From: an uncultured Pseudomonadota bacterium
GTDB taxonomy: Bacteria; Pseudomonadota; Gammaproteobacteria; Steroidobacterales; Steroidobacteraceae
NCBI GenBank assembly: GCA_903868595.1
Contig: CAIPVV010000004.1
Span: forward strand, 1-64,000
Length of the DNA stretch: 64,000 nt
Direction: 5' to 3'
Position 1 is the stretch's first letter. The number at the start of each line of letters is the position of its first letter. A program made the position numbers and the translations under genes. Under the pieces are notes generated by a model. It was not told where the DNA came from. It saw only the letters and a program-made list of their open reading frames with translations, and searched no databases. Shown here piece after piece: positions 36,161 to 44,183 of this stretch.

Positions 36161-37539
36161 ACGAGGGCCTGCTCGCACCATCCTACAAGCGTCGCTTCCT
36201 GTTCATCCTCTTCCTGGTCTGCCTGTTCAACCTCGGCGACCGCGCCGTTTTCTCGGTCGTGGCACCGGCGATGCGCGCGGAGCTGGGACTGACCGACTTC
36301 CAGATCGGCATCCTGCAGGGCTTCTGCTTCGCGCTGTTGTACGGTGGCCTGGGGATACCGATCGGCCGCCTGGCCGAGCGGCGCAGCCGCGTCGGCATCA
36401 TTGCGGCCGCCACGGCGGTGTGGTCGCTGGCCACGATCCTCTCCGGCGTCGCGCTGAACTTCCTCCACATGATGGTCGCGCGTGTCGCGGTTGGCATGGG
36501 GGAGGCGGGGTTCTCCGCCCCGGCGGCCTCGCTGGTGGCCGATCAGTTCGAGCCGAGGCGTCGGGCCTCGGCGTGGTCGGTGATCTGGCTGGGCCTGCCG
36601 ATGGGAACCTTGCTGGGGGCCATCGGGGGCGGCCAGGTCGCGCAGCACTATGGCTGGCGCATGGCGTTCCTGGCGCTCGGCGCGCCGGGCCTTCTGGTGG
36701 CCCTGCTCGTCTGGTGCTTGCTGCGCGAGCCCCGCCGCGGCCTCGTGGAAGGCGGTGCAGCGCCGAGCGCCGAGGTGCCGGCCTTCCGGGCGGTCGTACG
36801 GCATATCCTCTCGATGCCGACGCTGCGGCACGTGATGCTGGGCGGCGCGATCTGCACGATCGGCGTGCAGGGCGTGGCGCAGTTCATGCCGCTCTTCTTT
36901 ACCCGGCTCTTCCACCTGCCGATCGGCGCGGCGGCCGGGCTCTTCGGCGCGGTGTCGGGCGTGTCGCTGTCGGTGGGGCTGCTGCTGGGCGCGTTGGGCA
37001 CGGACCGGCTCTCCCACACGGACGAGCGCTGGCCGGCCTGGGGGCCGGCGCTCGCGCTCCTCGTGGCACCGCTGTGCTACGTGCTGGGCTTCAGCCAGCA
37101 CAGCATCGGAGCCACCGCGGCGCTGCTGGTCGGGGGCGGCGTGCTGGCGATGGTGTATTACGGCCCGTCGGTGGGCGTGCTGCAGAACCTCACGCCCCCG
37201 TCGATGCGCGCCTCCACGACCGCCGTGTTCGCGATGCTCACCGCCCTGGTGGGCACGGGCATCGGGCCGACCGCCGTGGGGTTCCTGAGCGACCGGCTGG
37301 CGGGGGCGTCATTTGCAGGAGGGCGCTATGCGGAGCTCTGCGGCCCGGGCCGGCCGGCGCCGGATAGCGCGGTACTGCGGGCCTGCGGCGAGGCGGCCAC
37401 GCTGGGGCTTCGAGAGGCGATGATGCTGTCGGTGCTCAGCTTCGGCTGGGCAGCCGTGCATTTCTACCTGGCCTCGCGCAGCCTGCGCGCGGACCTGCAA
37501 ATCGCCCGCGAACAGACGCGTCTGGCGCGCAGCGCCTAG
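36157..37539 (+). CDS. MFS transporter (spinster-like/ACS-like)
   Basis: A 460-residue major-facilitator transporter with twelve predicted helices and the loop GRLAERRSRVGIIA between helices 2 and 3. The opening KRRFLFILFLVCLFNLGDRA and DFQIGILQGFCFALLYGG are typical of spinster-like or aromatic-acid/anion:cation symporter families. As the last gene of the coupled catabolic operon it is the likely uptake route for the substrate or an exporter for a product. Its stop overlaps the stop of the convergent DUF3106 gene by 4 bases. Confidence 0.9.
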   Translation: MNEGLLAPSYKRRFLFILFLVCLFNLGDRAVFSVVAPAMRAELGLTDFQIGILQGFCFALLYGGLGIPIGRLAERRSRVGIIAAATAVWSLATILSGVALNFLHMMVARVAVGMGEAGFSAPAASLVADQFEPRRRASAWSVIWLGLPMGTLLGAIGGGQVAQHYGWRMAFLALGAPGLLVALLVWCLLREPRRGLVEGGAAPSAEVPAFRAVVRHILSMPTLRHVMLGGAICTIGVQGVAQFMPLFFTRLFHLPIGAAAGLFGAVSGVSLSVGLLLGALGTDRLSHTDERWPAWGPALALLVAPLCYVLGFSQHSIGATAALLVGGGVLAMVYYGPSVGVLQNLTPPSMRASTTAVFAMLTALVGTGIGPTAVGFLSDRLAGASFAGGRYAELCGPGRPAPDSAVLRACGEAATLGLREAMMLSVLSFGWAAVHFYLASRSLRADLQIAREQTRLARSA

Positions 37540-38033
37540 CGGCTGCCGGGGGCCTGTGGCAGGCCGAGGCAGTCCAGTCGCTGCTGCAGGCTACCGGGGC
37601 AGGCCCGGTCGATGCCACCCGGCTGGGCGCTCAGCTGCAGGAAGCGGTCGCGAATGCGCCGCCGCTCGGGCAGCGGCAGGCGGCGCAGTTGCTCGTAGCG
37701 TGCGCGGGCACGCTCGCGTTCTTCCTGCTTCAGGCCCCGAAACTCCGCACGCCGCTCCTGGATGCGCGCCTGCTGCACGGGGGTGAGTTCCCGCCAGCGC
37801 TTGAGTCGCTGCGTGGCGCGCTTGCGCTGCTCCGGATTCATCTGGTTCCAGCGTGTGGCACCCGTGGCCAGTCGTTCCCGGCGTTGCTCCGGCAGCTGGT
37901 CCCAGCCCGGCTCCAGCGGCTTGAGGACCGCCTGCTGGCCGGCGCTCAGCTCGCTCCAGCGCGGCGCGGCGGCCAGCGTGGGCAGCGCCACCAGCGCGAG
38001 CAGCAGGATGAGTAGTGTGGGGAGGTTCTTCAT
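37536..38033 (-). CDS. DUF3106 protein (paralogue 1)
   Basis: A 165-residue exported protein with signal peptide MKNLPTLLILLLALVALPTLA and a DUF3106 body of helical, Arg/Glu/Gln-rich repeats: WSELSAGQQAVLKPLEPGWD, MNPEQRKRATQRLKRWRELT, ERARARYEQLRRLPLPERRR. The C-terminal tail carries two cysteines (DRACPGSLQQRLDCLGLP) absent from the neighbouring paralogue. DUF3106 members show Spy/CpxP-like LTPxQ patterning and may bind metal or act as chaperones, but this is unproven. It is last in the sigma-factor operon, 62 bases after its paralogue. Confidence 0.85.
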   Translation of the reverse strand: MKNLPTLLILLLALVALPTLAAAPRWSELSAGQQAVLKPLEPGWDQLPEQRRERLATGATRWNQMNPEQRKRATQRLKRWRELTPVQQARIQERRAEFRGLKQEERERARARYEQLRRLPLPERRRIRDRFLQLSAQPGGIDRACPGSLQQRLDCLGLPQAPGSR

Positions 38034-38095
38034 GGTGCCTTGTCTATGGGTATCGGTCGCGCCGCGGCTACTCCTGTGCCGGCACGGCGCGCACC

Positions 38096-38518
38096 TTATT
38101 TCCCCGGCCGAGGATGCTCGTTGATGAAGCGCTCGCGGATGCGCTGGCGTTGGGCAGGGGGCAGGCTACGCAGCTCCTGGTAACCCTTCAGCGCGCGCTC
38201 CCGCTCCTCCGGTGAGAGCTTGCGGAACTCCGCCCGCCGCTTCTGGAGTAAGTCCCGCTGCTCCGGCGTGAGCGCCTGCCAGCGCTGCAGCCGATCCTGG
38301 GCGCGCTCGCGCTGTTGCGGGTTCATGTCGTTCCAGCGCTGTGCTCCGGCCGCGAGCCGCTCGCGGCGCTCCTCCGGCAACTGCTCCCAGTCCTTCTCCA
38401 GCGACTGGAGCACCGACTGCTGGGCGGGACTCAGCTCCTCCCAGCGCGGTGCCGCGGACATCGCGGGCAATGCACAGAACGCCAAGGCCAAGGCCAACAG
38501 CAGGCGTTGGTACTTCAT
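38096..38518 (-). CDS. DUF3106 protein (paralogue 2)
   Basis: A 140-residue exported paralogue of the downstream gene: signal peptide LLLALALAFCALPAMSA, then WEELSPAQQSVLQSLEKDWE, MNPQQRERAQDRLQRWQALT and RERALKGYQELRSLPPAQRQ. The two genes evidently arose by tandem duplication. Its ATG overlaps the stop of the small upstream gene by 4 bases, so it is translationally coupled. The envelope location and the upstream ECF sigma factor suggest an envelope or stress role. Confidence 0.85.
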   Translation of the reverse strand: MKYQRLLLALALAFCALPAMSAAPRWEELSPAQQSVLQSLEKDWEQLPEERRERLAAGAQRWNDMNPQQRERAQDRLQRWQALTPEQRDLLQKRRAEFRKLSPEERERALKGYQELRSLPPAQRQRIRERFINEHPRPGK

Positions 38519-38742
38519 GGTGACTTACCTTCGGTATTGCGTTGCCCGCGGCGGCGACGGCCATCCGGTGCGGCCGGCTTCTGCTCGCCGGCGGCCTCGC
38601 CATCGATGAGCTTGGCGTCCTCTTCGGACCACTCGCCCAGGAACTCCAGCAGTTCCACCGGCGGTACGGTGACCTTGACCGGCGGGGACGCTGCGGGCGG
38701 GGCAGTGGCTTGGGCGGCCATCAGTACGAAGGCTTCAAGCAT
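38515..38742 (-). CDS. Small hypothetical protein in sigma operon
   Basis: A 75-residue protein, LEAFVLMAAQATAPPAASPP followed by VELLEFLGEWSEEDAKLID and a basic tail. The LEFLGEW segment is a recognisable motif in small proteins next to ECF sigma/DUF3106 genes. The start overlaps the upstream stop by 8 bases and the stop overlaps the DUF3106 start by 4, which supports it being real. No signal peptide or domain name can be given. Confidence 0.65.
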   Translation of the reverse strand: MLEAFVLMAAQATAPPAASPPVKVTVPPVELLEFLGEWSEEDAKLIDGEAAGEQKPAAPDGRRRRGQRNTEGKSP

Positions 38743-39118
38743 CGCCGTCGTGACTCCGTGCCAGCCAGCGGTAGAGATCCAGGTCCTCGTAGAAGTCCGC
38801 GTCCACCTCATCGGTGAGCACGTCCAGCGCATCGGCCTGGGTGCCGGCGCCGCTCTCCGGGAACGGTGGCGCGGCCACTTGCGACAGGTGCGGGGCCTGC
38901 AGCAGGAGGACCGCTGCGACGATCGCGGCGGCGGTGAGTCCGCCGGACGCATACAACCAGCCGCGCGCAGGGCGACGAGCCGCCGCCACGGCGCGCGCGC
39001 GGGCCGCCCGCAGTCGCGATGCCGTCACGTAGTCCAGCTCTTCACTGGCACGCAAGCCAGCCTGCAGCGACTGGGCCAGCTGCTGGTCCGCCTCGGGCAG
39101 TTCCTTGAACGGGCTCAT
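38735..39118 (-). CDS. Putative anti-sigma/DUF3619-like membrane protein
   Basis: A 127-residue protein with one membrane helix (LYASGGLTAAAIVAAVLLL) preceded by a cytoplasmic helical region (AQSLQAGLRASEELDYVTAS, RLRAARARAVAAARR) and followed by an acidic periplasmic tail (DVDADFYEDLDLYRWL-type). The position right after an ECF sigma gene, overlapping it by 4 bases, and the topology fit an anti-sigma factor or the DUF3619 family. I choose ATG 39118; the frame is open upstream to 39238, inside the sigma gene. Function by context only. Confidence 0.65.
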   Translation of the reverse strand: MSPFKELPEADQQLAQSLQAGLRASEELDYVTASRLRAARARAVAAARRPARGWLYASGGLTAAAIVAAVLLLQAPHLSQVAAPPFPESGAGTQADALDVLTDEVDADFYEDLDLYRWLARSHDGDA

Positions 39119-39669
39119 GGCCACACTCCTTCCAGATCGGCCCGCAGGCTCTGCAGAGCCCGCGAGAGATGAGTCTTCACGCTGCCTGCCGAGCAACCCA
39201 TGGCTTGGGCAGATTCCTCGACGCTCAGGCCTTCCCACACACGCAGCTCGAATGCCTCTCGCTGCCGTCTCGGCAGCTGGCTCAGCGCCTGCGACAGGCG
39301 CTGCATCACTTCGTCCTGTTCAAGCTGCCTTGAACTCTCCACCTGCGCACCGTCGGCGATGCCGTCCAGGGGGTCCTCGCCATCCTCCGCGGCCGCCGGC
39401 CCGTCGCGCCAGAAGAAGATCCGCCGCGTGAGCACCTGCCTTCGCTGCCAGTCGCGTATGCGATTGGTCAGGATCCGCTGGAACAGCGCGGCCCATTCCG
39501 CGGCAGGACGCTGCGCGTAGCGACGAGCCAGTTGCAGCATCGCGTCTTGCACCAGGTCCAACGCCTCCTCGCGGTCCCGCGTCGCCAGTTGCGCGCGCCG
39601 AAAGGCGCGACGCTCCACGCCACCCAGGAAGGCGTCGAGGCTGGCAGGAGGCGGGGCAGGATCATCCAC
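39115..39669 (-). CDS. ECF-type RNA polymerase sigma factor
   Basis: A 184-residue sigma-70-family factor with region 2 (EEALDLVQDAMLQLARRYAQ, AALFQRILTNRIRDWQRR) and region 4 (LSQALSQLPRRQREAFELRV, EGLSVEESAQAMGCSAGSVK, THLSRALQSLRADL). It would direct transcription of an envelope or stress regulon. A GTG at 39669 seems the best start, though its ribosome-binding site is poor; a longer GTG start at 39732 overlaps the previous gene. It is followed by four coupled genes, the first likely its anti-sigma. Confidence 0.88.
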   Translation of the reverse strand: MDDPAPPPASLDAFLGGVERRAFRRAQLATRDREEALDLVQDAMLQLARRYAQRPAAEWAALFQRILTNRIRDWQRRQVLTRRIFFWRDGPAAAEDGEDPLDGIADGAQVESSRQLEQDEVMQRLSQALSQLPRRQREAFELRVWEGLSVEESAQAMGCSAGSVKTHLSRALQSLRADLEGVWP

Positions 39670-39700
39670 GGCCTGAATTCTATTCCGATCGGTGCAACTC

Positions 39701-39949
39701 CTATCGAACAACCAGTACGCTGCCCGGCCCACGGGGTCGAACGGTCGCCTCGGCGCGAGGGGACTTGCCGTCTTCGGCCGCCCGGTCCGCGCGCTCCTGC
39801 AGGTAGCGATCGGCGCGCCCGCCGAGGGCCTCCGTGTGGGGCGATGCGGGCCCGACCCGGCTGGCCGCGGCGCAGAGGGAACTGGCGGCAGTCAACAGGG
39901 CGCCGGCGACGACCCACAGGCGGCCGGGATGACGGGTGGCTGGGATCAT
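39701..39949 (-). CDS. Small exported hypothetical protein
   Basis: An 82-residue protein with a signal peptide (RLWVVAGALLTAASSLCAAA) and a charged mature part (GGRADRYLQERADRAAEDG). GAGGT is about 8 bases before the ATG. It lies 31 bases upstream of the sigma gene on the same strand and is probably the first gene of that operon. No domain is recognised. Codon third positions are G/C-rich as in real genes here. Confidence 0.5.
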   Translation of the reverse strand: MIPATRHPGRLWVVAGALLTAASSLCAAASRVGPASPHTEALGGRADRYLQERADRAAEDGKSPRAEATVRPRGPGSVLVVR

Positions 39950-40474
39950 CAGCAAGGACCTCTGAGCGCCCACAGGGGCGTACTGTGGTGTTAAACGCGG
40001 TGGCCGCCGCCGCGTTGACACCGCCGGCAAATAAAAGTCATCGGCCCGCGGGGGCAAGAGCCCGGGCGCCTCCCCCCGATGCTTCGCCCAGCAGGGGCCG
40101 GGTGCGGCGAGGGATCCCCATGCACGGCAGGTGGCGCGGCCGGAGGGCCATCACGCCGAGGCCGTGGCGGTGGCCGCTCCCGATCAAGTCGCGCGGGCTG
40201 GGACGGTGTCGTCCGTACGGCGCGGACTGGGTATGCGGCACGCCCGTCGATCCGGGGCTTGGCGGCTCGATGCGCCACAACGCAGGTCCTGTCTTAGCCA
40301 GTTCTTATGGCCCTGGTGTTACGCGCTGCGGGCCGATGCGGCATGCGGACACGAAGGGTCCTCTGTGCTCGGCGTATCGTGAGCGCTCACGCATCTGCGA
40401 GCCATGTCGCTTCCAACAGACATTGGACGGTGGCAGGATCGGCTGAGTTAAATCGAACCAATGAACAAGGCGTC
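39950..40474. other. Divergent promoter region, no gene seen
   Basis: About 520 bases between the sigma operon and the DUF2844 gene, which point away from each other. An inverted repeat AACGCGG-N9-CCGCGTT occupies 39994-40016, close to the start of the sigma operon, and could be an operator. The stretch near 40380-40470 is less GC-rich and leads into the DUF2844 gene. No consensus promoter can be pinned down. Confidence 0.4.
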
Positions 40475-40930
40475 ATGAACAACTTACCTCGCCACCTCAT
40501 GGCCGTCGCGGCCGTCCTGGTGGCGTCCGCAGCCCAGGCTAGCCTTGGCAACGCGCAGTCCAGCGTCACGGCGGATGCGCTGGCGATGCAGGGCCAGGTC
40601 GTTGTCATCGATCATTCGCGCTACACGGCGCAGGAGATCACCGCGCCTTCCGGCCTGCGGGTACGCGAGTACGTGGATGCCAAGGGCGTGGTGTTCGCCG
40701 TCAGCTGGGACGGACCCGTCATGCCCGACCTGATGGGCTTGCTGGGCTCCCACTATTCCGAATACACCGATGCGGTGGCGGCGCAAGCGCCGGTCGGCCT
40801 GCACCGTGCGCTGAACATCGCCCTTCCGGGCCTGGTGGTGCAGTCGGGCGGCCACCTGCGCGCCTACGCCGGGCAGGCCTACCTCCCGCAGCTACTGCCG
40901 GCAGGCGTTACCGCTGCGGAAGTGCAGTGA
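40475..40930 (+). CDS. DUF2844 domain protein, exported
   Basis: A 151-residue protein with a signal peptide (LPRHLMAVAAVLVASAAQAS) and the DUF2844 pattern: YTAQEITAPSGLRVREYVDA, GVVFAVSWDGPVMPDLMGLL, LVVQSGGHLRAYAGQAYLPQ. The ATG at 40475 has AAGG about 6 bases upstream. It overlaps the DUF3443 start by 4 bases; this pairing recurs in other proteobacteria, so the two proteins probably work together in the envelope. Function unknown. Confidence 0.85.
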   Translation: MNNLPRHLMAVAAVLVASAAQASLGNAQSSVTADALAMQGQVVVIDHSRYTAQEITAPSGLRVREYVDAKGVVFAVSWDGPVMPDLMGLLGSHYSEYTDAVAAQAPVGLHRALNIALPGLVVQSGGHLRAYAGQAYLPQLLPAGVTAAEVQ

Positions 40931-42192
40931 CCGTGCCAGTTCTCCAAGCTTCAAGGGCCGCATGCCTGCGCCTGGTCGCCCTGGGTCTGGCGGTCGCGCT
41001 GTCCGGCTGCGTCGGCGGAGCCGGGACCGGAACGGTCGCGGGCACGACGCCGCCCAAGGCCAATACCCTCACGCTGACGGTGGACTCCGGTCCGCAGTCC
41101 GTGACCGGCGCCTTCAACCGCGCCTACGTGACCGTGCATGTGTGCGCTCCCGGCAGTACCACGCAGTGTGCTGACATCGACCACGTGCTGGTGGACACTG
41201 GCTCGTGGGGATTGCGGCTCGTGGGCTCCGTGCTGGCCGCGCACTCGGTTCCGCTGCCGTCGGAAACCGACTCCCAGGGACATGTCATCGAGGAGTGCGT
41301 GCCGTTTGGTGGCGGTGAGACCTGGGGCCCGGTGGCCCAGGCGGATATCACCATGGCCGGCGAAAGCGCTTCCAAGGTCCCGGTGCAGATCATGGATGAC
41401 CTGGCAAGCAGCGCGCCGATACCGGCCACCTGCGGGAGCAACGGCTCGGTCATCAACGATGTATCGGCGTTCGTCGCCAACGGCGTGCTGGGCATTGGGG
41501 TCTTCGCGCAGGACTGTGGCACTGCCTGCGTCGCACCGACCACGCCGTTGCCGCTGTACTACGCCTGCACGACCGGCACGGCTGGCGTGTGTGCCCCCGC
41601 CAATGTCGCGCTGGCTCAGCAAGTCACCAATCCGGTGGCGCTGTTCGGCGCAGACAACAACGGCGTCATCATCAGCCTGCCCAATCTGCAGGACGCCAAC
41701 GGCGACCGCACGCTACAGGGCACGCTGACCTTCGGCATCGCAACGCAGGCGGACAACGCCTTGCCGGCGGTCCCGCTGTCGGTACTGGGGGCCAACGCCC
41801 AGGGCGACTTCACGGCGACCTACAACGGTGGGAAGACGGCACTACCGGCATCGCTGGACTCCGGCACGGATGCCTACAGCTTCGATGACCCGACGACGGC
41901 TGTTTGCTCCACGGGAGCCTGGGTGGGCTATTACTGCCCGGCCGTCGCGCCGAAGTCGGTGTTTGCCATCAACACCGGGCTGGGGTCGTACACCAACAAC
42001 AGCACGATAAACTTTGCGATCGCGGACCCCAATTCCTTCGTGGCCGGCGCGGCGGCCTTGGGTGGGCTTGCGGCCGGTCCGGGTTCCAGCCGCCTGATTT
42101 GGGGATTGCCGTTCTTCTACGGCCGCAAGGTCTACATCGGAATCGACAAGCGCACGGTGGGATCCTATTTGGGTCCCTTCTACGCTTACTGA
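40927..42192 (+). CDS. DUF3443 lipoprotein with pepsin-like motifs
   Basis: A 421-residue protein beginning with GTG; lipobox leader LRLVALGLAVALSGC. It belongs to DUF3443. Two aspartyl-protease-like motifs stand out: VLVDTGSWGLRLV (Asp90) and ASLDSGTDAYSF (Asp311). Between them lie ANGVLGIGVF, which resembles the pepsin DGILGLG segment, and GTLTFGIA. I infer a bilobed pepsin-like fold, anchored in the envelope; catalytic activity is unproven. Cysteine pairs (CGTACVAP, CTTGTAGVC) suggest disulfides. The gene is coupled to the DUF2844 gene and converges on the ankyrin gene with 9 bases between the stops. Confidence 0.85.
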   Translation: MTVPVLQASRAACLRLVALGLAVALSGCVGGAGTGTVAGTTPPKANTLTLTVDSGPQSVTGAFNRAYVTVHVCAPGSTTQCADIDHVLVDTGSWGLRLVGSVLAAHSVPLPSETDSQGHVIEECVPFGGGETWGPVAQADITMAGESASKVPVQIMDDLASSAPIPATCGSNGSVINDVSAFVANGVLGIGVFAQDCGTACVAPTTPLPLYYACTTGTAGVCAPANVALAQQVTNPVALFGADNNGVIISLPNLQDANGDRTLQGTLTFGIATQADNALPAVPLSVLGANAQGDFTATYNGGKTALPASLDSGTDAYSFDDPTTAVCSTGAWVGYYCPAVAPKSVFAINTGLGSYTNNSTINFAIADPNSFVAGAAALGGLAAGPGSSRLIWGLPFFYGRKVYIGIDKRTVGSYLGPFYAY

Positions 42193-42201
42193 ACTCGGCA
42201 G

Positions 42202-44181
42202 TTAGCCCTTACCCGAAAGTTCCTGGGCGACGGCCGCGAACCCGCGGCCCGCCGCAACGTCACTGGCGCTGAGGCGCGCGCTGTTGCGCAGGGCACGGTT
42301 GGCGCCGGCCTTCAGCAGCAGTCGGCAGACGTTCAAATGCCCGCCGCGCCCGGCCGCAATCAATGCCGTATCACCCGACTTGTTTTGCGCATTGAGCTCC
42401 GGGGCGCGCCCCAGCAGCGCGGTAACCGCCTCGACATGCCCGCCGGCGGCCGCCAGCATCAGGGCCGTGTCGCCGTTGGCGGTGCGCCGACTAGTGTGCG
42501 TGTCCACAGCCAGCAGTGCGCCGAGGGCGGCGGACTGGCCGCGCGCGGCCGCCGCGTGCAGCGCCGTCAATCCTTGTTCATCGGCTGCATCGGCACTGGC
42601 GCCCGCGGCAAGTAGCGCTGCCACGCTTTCCTGCGCGCCGGCGTCGGCTGCAAGCCACAGCGCCGTGCGGTGTTCCTTGTCGGTCGCATCGGGCTTGGCA
42701 TGGTGCGCGAGGAGGGCCTGGGTCATCGCGGCATGGCCCGCGACCGCGGCGGCCATCAGGGCGGTGCGCCCCTGGGCATCGCTGGCTTCCGCCGAGCCTC
42801 CCGCGGCCAACAGCAACTCCAATGCCTCACCGTGATTGGTGCGCACGGCCTCCAGCACGGGGGTCGATTCGCCCGAGGCATGCAGGTCGGGCTTGGCGCC
42901 CGCGGCCAGCAGCGCGCGCAGCACCGGCAGGTCGTTGCGGTTGGCAGCCAGCCACAGCGCGCTGTGGCCGGCGTGATCGGCGCTGGCCGCGTCGGCACCC
43001 CGGGCCAGTAGCAGGGGCAGGATGTCGAGCGCACGCGCATCGATGGCGACCTGCAGCAGTGTGTCGCCTTGTGGCAGGCGCTGCTCGGCGGCAGCGCCGC
43101 CGGCGAGCAGTTGCTGGACCGCTGCGGTGTCGTTGCGCACGATGGCCAGGGCGAGCGGGGGCCAGCCGCGATAGATATCGCCCGGATGGGCGGGATCAAA
43201 CTTGCCCGTCTGGCGATCCCCCTGGACCGGCGCGACGGTGGCGCGCAGGCCTTGACCGCGCAGCTCGGCAGCGGCGGCCTGCGCGTTGACGGTCAGCGCG
43301 GCATCCAGGGCGTTGTAGCCCCGGCTGTCGCGGGCGGTCAGCACGGCGCCAGCGCGCAGCAGCGCCTGGAGGTTGCTCGTGCGGTTCTCGCGCGCCGCAT
43401 AGAAGAGGGCCGTGCGCTGCTGCGCATCCACCGCACGCGGATCGGCGCCGTGCTGGAGCAGCAGTTCCGTGACGTTGGGCTCCGGGTTGCCCGCGGCGAG
43501 CATCAGCGCCGTTGTGCCGACCTTGTCGGTGGCACGGAGGTCCGCGCCGAGCTCTAGCAGTGCCGTGGCGGCCTCCAGCGCCGCGTTTTGCGCAGCGTGA
43601 TGCAGCGCGCCGCGTCCGAACTCATCGTGGACGGCGATCACGCTCTTGCCCAGGCGGCGCAGCTCCGCGGCATCGTTCCTGCCGCTGCTGTAGATGACCC
43701 AGGTTCCCAGCAGCGTGGGGTCGGAGAGGCCGACGATTTCGCGTTGTCGCAGCGGTCGCCCGCTCTTGAGCGCGTCCTGTGCGCGCGGGTAGCCCAGGCT
43801 GGCAGCGCGAGCCAGCCACTGGCTGGCCGCCGCCGAGCTTGGGCCTTCCTGCTTGTACAGTTCGGCGGACAGCACGTAGGCGGCAGCGCCCTGGCCATGC
43901 TCCGCGGCAGACTGCAGCAAGGTCCGGGCGCGGTCCGCATCCACGGCCGTGCCCACGCCGTTGAGGTAGATCAGGCCCAGCAGGTACTGCGCCTCGGCGT
44001 TGCCGGTCGAGCCGACCTTGCCCAGCAGGTCAATGGCCTTGCCGTACTGCAGCGTCCGCAATGCCGCCCGCGCCGGCTCCAGGGGATCCTTCTCGCCGAC
44101 GCTGCGGGGCGGGGCCGCCGCCGCCGACAGGCTGAGCGCGGCGCACAGCATCGCCAGCGCGCTACTGCGCAAGTGCCGCAT
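42202..44181 (-). CDS. Exported ankyrin-repeat protein with Sel1-type repeats
   Basis: A 659-residue protein with signal peptide RSSALAMLCAALSLSAAAA. Residues about 35-135 contain Sel1/TPR-like repeats (EAQYLLGLIYLNGVGTAVDA). From about residue 185 to the end there are roughly thirteen ankyrin repeats, such as GRTALMAAAVAGHAAMTQ and GDTALMLAAAGGHVEAV, followed by a degenerate last repeat. The protein is periplasmic, a binding scaffold. Its start is 2 bases after the stop of the FAD/iron-sulfur oxidoreductase, so the two form an operon facing away from the multihaem cluster. It may organise proteins of that system, but this is a context guess. Confidence 0.88.
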   Translation of the reverse strand: MRHLRSSALAMLCAALSLSAAAAPPRSVGEKDPLEPARAALRTLQYGKAIDLLGKVGSTGNAEAQYLLGLIYLNGVGTAVDADRARTLLQSAAEHGQGAAAYVLSAELYKQEGPSSAAASQWLARAASLGYPRAQDALKSGRPLRQREIVGLSDPTLLGTWVIYSSGRNDAAELRRLGKSVIAVHDEFGRGALHHAAQNAALEAATALLELGADLRATDKVGTTALMLAAGNPEPNVTELLLQHGADPRAVDAQQRTALFYAARENRTSNLQALLRAGAVLTARDSRGYNALDAALTVNAQAAAAELRGQGLRATVAPVQGDRQTGKFDPAHPGDIYRGWPPLALAIVRNDTAAVQQLLAGGAAAEQRLPQGDTLLQVAIDARALDILPLLLARGADAASADHAGHSALWLAANRNDLPVLRALLAAGAKPDLHASGESTPVLEAVRTNHGEALELLLAAGGSAEASDAQGRTALMAAAVAGHAAMTQALLAHHAKPDATDKEHRTALWLAADAGAQESVAALLAAGASADAADEQGLTALHAAAARGQSAALGALLAVDTHTSRRTANGDTALMLAAAGGHVEAVTALLGRAPELNAQNKSGDTALIAAGRGGHLNVCRLLLKAGANRALRNSARLSASDVAAGRGFAAVAQELSGKG

Positions 44182-44183
44182 CG

